Below are positions 40,993 to 48,828 of a stretch of 54,440 bases of DNA, one piece after another. Location: contig JAROBA010000036.1 of NCBI GenBank assembly GCA_029432815.1, forward strand, positions 1 through 54,440. The letters are read 5' to 3'. Made by a program: the position numbers and the translations under genes. Numbering within the stretch: the first letter of the stretch is position 1; each line of letters opens with the position of its first letter. This DNA comes from Pontiellaceae bacterium B1224. Lineage in GTDB: Bacteria > Verrucomicrobiota > Kiritimatiellia > Kiritimatiellales > Pontiellaceae. A model generated the notes under the pieces. The model was given only the letters and a program-made list of their open reading frames with translations. It made no database searches and was not told where the DNA came from.

Positions 40993-42711
40993 CTATTTGT
41001 CGCCGCTGACCACCTCGGCAATATTGAGTGCGTGGTCTTTCATACGACGGTAATAGTTGAGGATGTCGGTGAAGGCCAGGCTGAAGAAGGGGGACACCTC
41101 TTCGTTCTGGAGGCGTTCCAGATGCTGGCGCCGGAACTCTTTCATCAGGGCGCCGATCGCGGCTCCTTCACTGGTGGCCCAGGATAGCAGGTCGGTCTTT
41201 TCTCCTGATTTAACATAGCCGTTTACCTTGTTGATGTATACGGCGATGCGTGTGTGAAGTGCCAGTAGTTTTTCCCGAGCGGGGCCGTCAATCGGCAGGT
41301 TCATGTCTTCCAGCTTCTTGATGCCCTTGAGCACATTGGCTGCGTAGTCGCTCAACGATTCATACTCGTCGGCAATACGCATCTGCTTGTGTGCCTTTTT
41401 TGTGATTTCCTGGGGAACCTGTCCGGAAACAAGGCTGCTGAGAAAGATAAAGATTTCCTTCTGCACGTTGTCGAGGATTTCTTCCCGGTTGAAAATCTTG
41501 CGTTGCAGTTCCGGATCCTGCTTTTCGCTCTCCAGGCAGACCTTCAGCTTGTCCATCATGATCATGACACTCTCTGCCATGAAATCGATCTGCTGCTGCG
41601 ATTGGATGATGCTAAGCGACGGCGTGTTGAGCATGCGTACATCGAGATAGGTGAGGTGTCCGATTTCCTTGGTGGATTTATCCGGACAAAGTTTGGTGAC
41701 AAATTTGGCCAGCAGGCCTACGAACGGAAGGAAGATGAGCACGTTGGCCACGTTGAATGTGGTGTGGGTGAGTGCGATGCCGGAAGTGATGATTATGCCG
41801 AATTCCTTTTCATCCATATCTTCGATATGGATGTCGAGAGGGTTGAAGCCGGTTCTGGCTGCAATCAGGGCCGCAATTGCAGGGAGGGCCAGAGGAAACA
41901 GGGCGACGAACCACGTTGTGCCCAGCACGTTGAAGAAAAAGTGGGCATAGGCCGCGCGCTTCGCCGTTGTGGTGGTGCCGATCGAAGCGAGCAGGGCAGT
42001 AACGGTGGTGCCGATGTTTTCACCCATAACCAATGCGGCGGCGGTTGCGTAGTTGATGCTGCCGGTTGCGGCAAGGCCGATCGTAATGCCGAGCGTGGCC
42101 GATGAGGATTGCACGACCATGGTCATGATCATCCCGACGAGGGCGCATTTAATCACGTTGAGATAGGAGACGCCTCCGCCCTCAGTCATGACATCGAATG
42201 CATGGAACCAGGCTCTGAATTCATCCATGGAACGCAATGGTTTAAATCCGTTTTTCATCAGCTCAAGCCCGAAGAACACCATGCCGATTCCCATGATGGT
42301 CATGCCGATATAGCGAACGCGGTCGTTTTTAGAAAACAGGAAGAAAAAGGACGCGAATCCAAGGATTGGAAGCCCCCATTTACCAATATTCAACACCAGA
42401 ATCCAGCCGGTGATTGTGGTGCCGATATTGGCACCAAGGATGACGCCGATCGCCTGCATCAGGTTCATAATTGCGGAGTTAACGAAGCCGACAACCATCA
42501 CAGTGGTCACAGAACTGGATTGAACCAATATGGTTACGAGTACGCCCATGAGCACACCCATGATGCGGTTATTGGTGGCTATGCTGATGATTTTCCGTAA
42601 TCGGTCGCCGGCTACGGCCTGAAGGCCTTCCGACATATTTTTCATTCCCAGCAGGAATATCCCCAGACCCCCAATAACACTTAGCGCTATTTGCCAAAAA
42701 CTAACGTCCAT
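40993..42711 (-). CDS. Na+/phosphate cotransporter with C-terminal PhoU-like domain
   Basis: This is an inner-membrane transporter of the Na/Pi cotransporter II family (NptA/YjbB type). The 572 residues contain two inverted halves, each with the signature QSSS (LVQSSSVTTVM near residue 62; VVQSSSATLG near 200) and GANIGTT / GENIGTT. About eight to ten membrane helices are followed from about residue 355 by a helical PhoU-like cytoplasmic domain. GGGGATG precedes the ATG at 42711. TGTTAG-type 11-nt repeats upstream (42789 and 42800) suggest phosphate control. It could import or export phosphate. Confidence 0.92.
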   Translation of the reverse strand: MDVSFWQIALSVIGGLGIFLLGMKNMSEGLQAVAGDRLRKIISIATNNRIMGVLMGVLVTILVQSSSVTTVMVVGFVNSAIMNLMQAIGVILGANIGTTITGWILVLNIGKWGLPILGFASFFFLFSKNDRVRYIGMTIMGIGMVFFGLELMKNGFKPLRSMDEFRAWFHAFDVMTEGGGVSYLNVIKCALVGMIMTMVVQSSSATLGITIGLAATGSINYATAAALVMGENIGTTVTALLASIGTTTTAKRAAYAHFFFNVLGTTWFVALFPLALPAIAALIAARTGFNPLDIHIEDMDEKEFGIIITSGIALTHTTFNVANVLIFLPFVGLLAKFVTKLCPDKSTKEIGHLTYLDVRMLNTPSLSIIQSQQQIDFMAESVMIMMDKLKVCLESEKQDPELQRKIFNREEILDNVQKEIFIFLSSLVSGQVPQEITKKAHKQMRIADEYESLSDYAANVLKGIKKLEDMNLPIDGPAREKLLALHTRIAVYINKVNGYVKSGEKTDLLSWATSEGAAIGALMKEFRRQHLERLQNEEVSPFFSLAFTDILNYYRRMKDHALNIAEVVSGDK

Positions 42712-42986
42712 TATACATCCCCAGATTTGATTGAATTCAGAATGGCGCGGTCAAACTAACAAAAAAGTGACACAATGCTATGTTTAATTGTTAGCGTTTT
42801 GTTGTTTGGATTGCATCTTACTTATGGGTCGTTGGTTGTGGATATTCCGGTGCGCTGTGCCTGTGCAGGGTATGGAAGGCTTTCGAAGCGGCATAAAACG
42901 TCCGTTCATGTCCTGACACGCCGAGTCGCGCCGTATCTGCAACGAAGCTGCCGCAGGGTGTTCGAGTGTGAAGCAGCGAAAGGCGA

Positions 42987-44777
42987 TCAGTCGTCCGAGG
43001 CTTCCTTGTTTGGATTGGGCAGGGTGATGATGAAAGTTGAGCCGGCGCCCACCTTGCTTTCAACCCGGATATGACCCTCGTGTGCCGAAATGATGTGCTT
43101 CACAATGGAGAGGCCCAGGCCGGTTCCGCCCAGTTTCCGACTGCGGGCCGTATCCACCCGATAGAACCGCTCGAAGAGCCGGTCGAGGTGTTTGCGTTCC
43201 AGACCGAAGCCTTCATCCTTGATGTAGATCGCCACCTGTTCCGCCTGCTGTTCAGCCAGGATCAGTACCTTTTTGTCGGGGTCTGAATATTTGACGGCAT
43301 TTATGATCAGGTTCACAAGCGCCTGTTCCAGCAGAGGGGCATTGATGGACAGCGCAAGGTCTGCTGGGCATACCGCGTCGATTTTGATGTTTTTCTTGCC
43401 GGCCTGCAGTTGGCAGAGATAGATCGCGGATTCAATCACGGGTGCGAGCTTGGCGGTTTCCTTCATCACCAGCCCGCCTTTCTGCTCCAGTCGGGAAAGG
43501 GTCAGCAGGTCGTCGATAATCGCATTCAACCGGCCGGACTGCTGGTTGATGATTTCCAGGAAGCGCAGAATGTCGGGCTCGTGGTTCCAATCATCGGAAA
43601 GCAAGGTTTCCACAAATCCTTTAATGGAGGTGATCGGAGTTTTTAATTCGTGGGAAACATTCGCCACAAAGTCTGAACGTACCGTTTCCAGATGGCGGAT
43701 ATGGGTGACGTCCCGTAAAACAATTAAAGCACCGATCGATTTATCTTCCGCATCTTTTAAAACGGAGCCTCTGGTCTGAATTTGTTTTTCGGTATCTCCG
43801 ATCAGGGTGAGATCGCGGGAGAGGGTTTTTTGCGAACCGAGCACCGCTTTGATGAATTCCTGAAGATTTGAAAAGCGCACGACCTGTTGAATCAGCTGGC
43901 GCTTGATTTCCTTGCTGTCCACTCCGAGGATTTCACAGGCGATCCGGTTCATGTGGATAATCCGCTCCCGCCTATCGACGGCCAGCACACCTTCATCCAT
44001 GCTCGAAAGGACCGCATTCTGTTCGTTGCGTTGTTCGCTAAGTGTGGATAACGTTTTATTGAGCTGTTCCGCCATGATGTTGAGCGATTCGCCCAGTTGG
44101 TCAAGCTCCAGCGTATGCTGTGCGGGAATGCGGTGGTGGAAATCGCCCCCTGCGAACTGTCGTGCAGCGCGGCCCATGCCTCGCAATGGGTCGGTGATGC
44201 GCCGAACCACAACAATGCAGACAACCATCGAGAGTATTCCGGTGATCAGCGAGACCACAATCACCCGGACTGTCATGGTGTTTAATTCGGCCTGTATATC
44301 GGTCAGGGGGAGGGAGGCTCGCACGGCACAGAGCGTTTCGTGGTTGGCGGTCTGAAGCGGAATCGCAACATACATCATTTCCTGCTTGCTGGTGCGGCTG
44401 TAGCGTTTGTCCACTCCGATTTGCCCGCCGAGTGCCTGTCGGATTTCAGGGCGGTCGCCGTGATATTCCATCAGTTCAGGCCGGCTGTCCGAGTCGCCGA
44501 CCGCTTTACCGTCGGGCATAACGATGGTAAACCGGGTCTCTGCAGCTGCGCCCAGTTCATTACATAGGGTATCAATGGCGGCATATTCCTTTTGCTCAAC
44601 CCATGGAGCCACCTGGCTTGAAAGCAGGGTGGCCCGGGTGAAGATGTCTTTTTCCAGAGCCTGGAAAAAGAGGTTGGACATCGAGTGGTAGGCATAATAC
44701 GCCACCACGATAATCGCCACAGCGGTCACCAGCCAATAGGAGGGCAGCAGGAGCCAGAAGAGGTGCTTTTTCTTCAT
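42987..44777 (-). CDS. phoR: Phosphate-regulon sensor histidine kinase PhoR
   Basis: This membrane kinase phosphorylates PhoB under phosphate limitation. The 596 residues comprise a first membrane helix (about 6-28), an extracytoplasmic sensor domain of about 135 residues, a second helix (about 165-187), a HAMP domain, a PAS domain (SSMDEGVLAVDRRERIIHMN), the HisKA H-box NVSHELKTPITS, and an HATPase with NLIINAVKYSD, DEGFGL and GTGLGLSIVKH. E. coli PhoR lacks the large sensor loop; this form is the Gram-positive/PVC type. The ATG at 44777 is chosen. Palindromes at 43585 (SDDWN) and 44652 (FQALE) lie inside. Confidence 0.92.
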   Translation of the reverse strand: MKKKHLFWLLLPSYWLVTAVAIIVVAYYAYHSMSNLFFQALEKDIFTRATLLSSQVAPWVEQKEYAAIDTLCNELGAAAETRFTIVMPDGKAVGDSDSRPELMEYHGDRPEIRQALGGQIGVDKRYSRTSKQEMMYVAIPLQTANHETLCAVRASLPLTDIQAELNTMTVRVIVVSLITGILSMVVCIVVVRRITDPLRGMGRAARQFAGGDFHHRIPAQHTLELDQLGESLNIMAEQLNKTLSTLSEQRNEQNAVLSSMDEGVLAVDRRERIIHMNRIACEILGVDSKEIKRQLIQQVVRFSNLQEFIKAVLGSQKTLSRDLTLIGDTEKQIQTRGSVLKDAEDKSIGALIVLRDVTHIRHLETVRSDFVANVSHELKTPITSIKGFVETLLSDDWNHEPDILRFLEIINQQSGRLNAIIDDLLTLSRLEQKGGLVMKETAKLAPVIESAIYLCQLQAGKKNIKIDAVCPADLALSINAPLLEQALVNLIINAVKYSDPDKKVLILAEQQAEQVAIYIKDEGFGLERKHLDRLFERFYRVDTARSRKLGGTGLGLSIVKHIISAHEGHIRVESKVGAGSTFIITLPNPNKEASDD

Positions 44778-44903
44778 GACCAATCTTTCTGGTTGGTTGG
44801 TAAAAGGGTGGCTGGGTTGAATGGTTTAAGGGGAACTGTGGATTGCCCACGATGAAGGTGACATGCCTCTTGAACTCTGAAACTATTCAACGCTTCCACC
44901 AAG

Positions 44904-45602
44904 CTACTCCTCTTCTTTAAAGCGGTAGCCGATGCCCCGGACGGTTTCGATGAACTTTCCGGCATCGCCCAGCTTTTTACGCAGGCCCACAATCTGCACA
45001 TCCACCGAACGATCCGTCACCGGATAATCCTCGCCATGAACGGCATCCACGATCTGGTAGCGCGTGAAAACGCGCCCCGGTTGTTGAGAAAGCAGCTGAA
45101 GCACCTTGAATTCGGTAAACGTTAATACAACATCTTTCCCGTCCACGTCCACTTTATGGCGCACGACATCGATGGAAATATTATGTGCTTGAATCAGGTC
45201 ATCATTACTTGTGACAGGTTTAGTGGCCGAAATCCGCCGCAACGCCGCTTTAACCCGGGCCAGCAAAACACGCGGGCTGAAGGGTTTCGTCACATAATCA
45301 TCCGCACCCAGCTCAAGGCCGGTCACAATATCCGCCTCTTCGCACAGAGCGGTCAGCATAATAATTGGAATCGGCGCGGTTTTCGGATCGGCCTTCAGGC
45401 GTTTGCAAACTTCCAGACCGTCGGCGCCCGGCAGCATAATATCCAGCAGAATAAGATCCGGCTTAAATTCTGCCGCAAGTGGAATGGCCTCTTCGCCGGA
45501 ATCAACCACCTTCACGTGATACTTCTTCCGTTCCAGATTAAACTGCAACAATTCCTGAATCGGTGCTTCGTCTTCAACAACTAAAATTTTGATCTTTTCC
45601 AT
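44904..45602 (-). CDS. phoB: Phosphate-regulon response regulator PhoB
   Basis: This OmpR-family regulator has 232 residues: a receiver domain with the acidic pair VVEDE, phospho-acceptor Asp in LLDIMLPG (near residue 53), LTAL and TKPFSP, then a winged-helix DNA-binding domain ending SVDVQIVGLRKKLGD and ETVRGIGYRF. Adjacent phoR and the pst genes identify it as PhoB. The ATG at 45602 has GGAAGA upstream; an in-frame ATG six codons earlier lacks a site. A TGTTAG motif lies 45 nt upstream, suggesting autoregulation. Confidence 0.92.
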   Translation of the reverse strand: MEKIKILVVEDEAPIQELLQFNLERKKYHVKVVDSGEEAIPLAAEFKPDLILLDIMLPGADGLEVCKRLKADPKTAPIPIIMLTALCEEADIVTGLELGADDYVTKPFSPRVLLARVKAALRRISATKPVTSNDDLIQAHNISIDVVRHKVDVDGKDVVLTFTEFKVLQLLSQQPGRVFTRYQIVDAVHGEDYPVTDRSVDVQIVGLRKKLGDAGKFIETVRGIGYRFKEEE

Positions 45603-45646
45603 GCGCCCAATCTTCCGCATTTACCGAACGCTAACAATCTTTAAAA

Positions 45647-45668
45647 TGTTAGAATCCGGTTATTAACA
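45647..45668 (-). promoter_or_regulatory. Possible Pho box upstream of phoB
   Basis: TGTTAGAATCC-GGTTATTAACA on the plus strand gives one good and one weak 11-nt unit. CTAACA at 45631 forms an inverted copy. It is weaker than the copies before pstS and the porin. Confidence 0.35.
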
Positions 45669-45814
45669 TGTTTCCGTCAGGTTCAGATCCAGGCGTGTCG
45701 TAGAAAGGACGTCCTGCCCGTTTTCGGTAGTACGGTGAGCATTTGGACAGGACCATTTTTTAAAGGCCGTTAATAGTCCTGCCATCCATGGTCCTGTAAA
45801 ATTTATCCCGCAGG

Positions 45815-45867
45815 TTCCAAAGAGTTGGAATTAGGGTGTTCATATTTCTGCCCCCATATTTCTGCCC
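45815..45867. repeat. Palindrome variant plus solo paired GGCAGAAATAT repeat
   Basis: TTCCAAAGAGTTGGAA (45815-45830) is a palindrome variant with a six-base centre. It is followed by two CATATTTCTGCCC units (45841 and 45855, period 14), the same paired repeat that flanks the GxxExxY gene. The stretch 45669-45966 otherwise contains no gene. Confidence 0.65.
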
Positions 45868-45966
45868 ATCACTCCTGCACGTCGGCTTCCACCCTCTTTC
45901 GCTAAGGCTTCGGTGGGCATGAGGGTTGGAATCTGGTCCAGCATCCTCTTACCCGTTGCTTTCCCG

Positions 45967-47193
45967 TCATTTGCACAATGCATTCAGGGAGAAACCCAGC
46001 AGGCAGATGTCGTCGCCGAGTTTGTGGGTGTGGGTATGTGCGCGTGCGGCTTCAATGAGGAGGGGGAATAGTTTTTTTAAAGGCAGACGGGAATTATTTT
46101 CGAGGGTCTCCTGCAGATGGGTGGAACCGAATTCCTCGCCGGTTTCATCTGTTGCTTCGCAGATGCCGTCGGTGTACATCAGAATTTCATCGCCGGGTTG
46201 CAGCTGCAGCTCAAAGGTGGCGTAATCATGTTCCGGTACAATGGCAAGCGCAGGGCCGCAGTCTTGTTCATCAATGTTCAGGAGCAATGTCTTTCCGGCT
46301 TCGGGCTGAATCAAAAACGGGGCGGGGTGGCCCGCAATCGCTCCCGAGAGCAGTCCGGTTTCCGTGTCGATAATCACGTAGCAGGCCGTGGTGAACAGGA
46401 AGGCATCGCCGGACTGGAGCAGGGGATAGAGCTGCCGATTCATCGCGGAAAGAAAGGCACCGGCCGAGACGACCTGATGCGCGAGCTCTTCGGAAACCGC
46501 GCGAATAATTCCGGTAATCAGTGCCGCCCGGACTCCATGCCCCATGGCATCGCAGATGAGCAGCCCGGCCTTTGTTTCGTCCACCTGATGAACAGAACAG
46601 TAATCCCCGCCGATTTCGCTGTCCGGTTCGTAGTAGTAATGAAAATCAAGGCACGGTTTCCCATCATTGGAAACGAACGACGGATAGGACTGGGGCAGGA
46701 AGGTATTCTGCAGACGTGCCGCCATGCGTAGATCTTCAGCAATCTGTTCGTGGGCTTGCGTGAGTTGCGTATTGGTTTCCCGCAGCTGCTCACTGGTTTT
46801 TTCGAGTTCCGCTTCCTTTTGTTTGAGTTCAGTGATGTCGCGCCCGATCCCGATGCATCCGGCAATTTGTCCGGTGTTGTCGCGCAGTGGAATTTTGGTG
46901 GTCGAGACCCATTTTGTTTGGCCGTTTTCCCAGCTGGCCTGCTCTTCTTTGCAGAGTATCGGTTCGCCGGTCCGATAAATATGCTGTTCGTCAGCACGTG
47001 CTGCCTTTGCAAAATCTTCGGTAAACAGATCAGCATCGCATTTTCCAATGGCCTCCTGCGGATTTTTAAATCCGTTCCATTGTGCACAGGATTCGTTCAT
47101 CAGGATGAATTTAGAGTCTAGATTCTTAAAGAAGATATTATCCGTCATGTTGTTCATGAGCTGTTGGAGTAACTCAACGTTTTCCGGAATCAT
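45967..47193 (-). CDS. PAS-SpoIIE (RsbU-like) protein phosphatase
   Basis: This 408-residue cytoplasmic signalling protein has an N-terminal PAS domain (about 8-125, ENVELLQQLMNNMTDNIFF to IGIGRDITELKQKE), a short coiled coil (about 122-160) and a PP2C-type SpoIIE phosphatase domain. Metal-binding acids are visible in EIGGDYCS, LICDAMGHGVRAAL, MYTDGICEA and GDDICLL. Such proteins dephosphorylate anti-sigma-factor antagonists. No anti-sigma or STAS gene is adjacent, so the target is unknown. GGGAGG precedes the ATG. A near-palindrome lies at 46658-46672. Confidence 0.9.
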   Translation of the reverse strand: MIPENVELLQQLMNNMTDNIFFKNLDSKFILMNESCAQWNGFKNPQEAIGKCDADLFTEDFAKAARADEQHIYRTGEPILCKEEQASWENGQTKWVSTTKIPLRDNTGQIAGCIGIGRDITELKQKEAELEKTSEQLRETNTQLTQAHEQIAEDLRMAARLQNTFLPQSYPSFVSNDGKPCLDFHYYYEPDSEIGGDYCSVHQVDETKAGLLICDAMGHGVRAALITGIIRAVSEELAHQVVSAGAFLSAMNRQLYPLLQSGDAFLFTTACYVIIDTETGLLSGAIAGHPAPFLIQPEAGKTLLLNIDEQDCGPALAIVPEHDYATFELQLQPGDEILMYTDGICEATDETGEEFGSTHLQETLENNSRLPLKKLFPLLIEAARAHTHTHKLGDDICLLGFSLNALCK

Positions 47194-47276
47194 GATTGCC
47201 TCCCTGTTCGGCTGAACCGTGCAAACAGCATAGGCCTGACAAGTGTCGGGAACAAGGAAATGGTTTGGTAAGGTAT

Positions 47277-47330
47277 GTAGTTCCTCCTTTAGGTGGCTAT
47301 TCCGCAGAGGCCACCTAAAGGTGGAACTAC
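47277..47330. repeat. Long inverted repeat
   Basis: Arms of 21 nt (left arm starting GTAGTTCCTCCTTTAGG, right arm ending AAAGGTGGAACTAC) differ at one position and enclose a 12-nt loop. It lies upstream of the SpoIIE-type gene. Confidence 0.8.
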
Positions 47331-47406
47331 GAACTCACATCTATGGGGCAGACGGGGCGACCGCGATAAAGCTCGTATCGCCGCCATCTTGGTGGCCACG
47401 AGCGGA

Positions 47407-47457
47407 GCCCGCTGGAAGCGGGCGATACGCAAACGTACCGCAGGCTGCCAGCCTGCC
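47407..47457. repeat. Paired-hairpin intergenic repeat, module 3
   Basis: GCCCGCTGGAAGCGGGC with tail GATAC is followed by GCAGGCTGCCAGCCTGCC. The architecture is the same as at 39002-39046. Confidence 0.7.
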
Positions 47458-47490
47458 CCGGAGGAGCGGATCGGCTTTACGGGCGGGGAT

Positions 47491-47580
47491 TTAGCCACAA
47501 AAGAACGCAAAGAACGCGAAGTTTTTGGTAGGGCCGGGTTGTCCCAACCTGCCGCACGGTGGAACGGCTCTGCATGGGGC
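47491..47580 (-). repeat. Inverted partial copy of the 150-nt repeat
   Basis: Read on the minus strand this matches the start and middle of the repeats at 52915 and 54083 (ATGCAGAGCCGTTCC, then AACTTCGCGTTCTTTGCG). With the two features above it fills the gap 47194-47618, in which I see no gene. Confidence 0.65.
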
Positions 47581-47618
47581 AGGCGGGGCTGGGGAAGTTC
47601 TTTGATTGGGGTGCTGGC

Positions 47619-48809
47619 TTAGTCGACGTCGCGAACGAGACGGACGTAATTGTTGATGGAGATATAGTCAGAAGCCATTTCCGACGCTAGTTCGTAGTCA
47701 GCAGGGTTGCCGGTTTTGGGATCGCTCCGCTGGGCGCCGGCCCCGTGCCAATCGTAGTAGTTGACGGCCGTGCTGTTCTTTTTGCTCCAGGCCTGACCAA
47801 AGGCGACGTAGCAGGCGGTATGTTTAAAGTCTCCCTGAGTGGTGCTGCTCCAGAAGTAGGCCGCGTCTTCTTCGGTTTCAAAGCCTTTTGCGGTCAGGTT
47901 GAAGAAGCCGGTATCGATGGCGGGGAAGTCGGTTTTTTCATAGTCCACCAGGCTCTGCAGCTCCTTGGAGTTGGGCAGGCGCCAGTCGGAGTAACCGGCC
48001 AGTTCTGACTGGTTGGCATAGGCCAGCGCTTCCAGCCAGTCCATTTTCTCGCCGCTGTCGTTCTGCGCCCACATGAGGCCGGTGGAATGGTCGGTCACCG
48101 TTTCGTTCCCATTGTCGGTATAGTTCATGTCGTAGAGGGAGGTCGTTCCACTCACGGCTCTTACATAACAGCCGGGCAGCATAACGTTGTCGGCCTGTGT
48201 GATCTCCGTGCCGTCAAACCAGTAGCCGGTCTCGTAGGATTTGATGTGGCCGTCGGCGAAGTTAAAGCCGAAGACGCCAAGGAGACTGCCGTGTTGGTCG
48301 TAGTTCTGGACGCCTTCTTTCACGTAAACGGTGGAGGAAAAGTACTGTCCGGCAAAGATCAGGTGGTCGTATTTGAAATCGAAGGTGTCCGTATCGATAT
48401 AGGGCGTGCTCTCTCCCTGGGGGATGAGTTCGCCGTCAAAGTCGGCCAGGGAGTAGAGCTCTTTGATGGAGGGGAGCCGCCAGTCGTCATAGCCACCGGT
48501 GGTCAGGTTCTCGCAATAGACTTTGGCTTCGTCGAAGGTCATGCGTTTGAAGTTGGGAGTCTGCTGCCAGATCAGGCCGGTGTTCAGGTCGGTCACCGTT
48601 CCGTTGCCGTTGTCCTTGTAGCTCAGCGCATGGCCTTCAACCGTGGCGTCGGCACCGAAGTAGGGGCTGGACGCATCGACATTCTCCACCGCGTTTCCCT
48701 TCTCATCATAGACCGTGGACTGGCCCGTATCGGGAAGTTGTGTTTTGGCAGCGATGCTGCCGTTCAGCATGAGCGCTGTTGCGGCCAGTAGAAAGAGGTA
48801 TTTTTTCAT
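47619..48809 (-). CDS. Exported DUF1566 (Lcl C-terminal domain) protein, copy 1
   Basis: This 396-residue protein has a signal peptide (MKKYLFLLAATALMLNGSIAA) and two DUF1566/Lcl_C-type domains, each with the run DNGNGTVTDLNTGLIWQ or DNGNETVTDHSTGLMWA and GYDDWRLPSIKELYSL or GYSDWRLPNSKELQSL. Lcl is a collagen-like surface adhesin of Legionella; the domain is also common in secreted PVC proteins and its role is unclear. GGAGAACG precedes the ATG at 48809. It lies 19 nt downstream of a paralogue. Confidence 0.85.
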   Translation of the reverse strand: MKKYLFLLAATALMLNGSIAAKTQLPDTGQSTVYDEKGNAVENVDASSPYFGADATVEGHALSYKDNGNGTVTDLNTGLIWQQTPNFKRMTFDEAKVYCENLTTGGYDDWRLPSIKELYSLADFDGELIPQGESTPYIDTDTFDFKYDHLIFAGQYFSSTVYVKEGVQNYDQHGSLLGVFGFNFADGHIKSYETGYWFDGTEITQADNVMLPGCYVRAVSGTTSLYDMNYTDNGNETVTDHSTGLMWAQNDSGEKMDWLEALAYANQSELAGYSDWRLPNSKELQSLVDYEKTDFPAIDTGFFNLTAKGFETEEDAAYFWSSTTQGDFKHTACYVAFGQAWSKKNSTAVNYYDWHGAGAQRSDPKTGNPADYELASEMASDYISINNYVRLVRDVD

Positions 48810-48828
48810 GTTCGTTCTCCTTTTTCGA

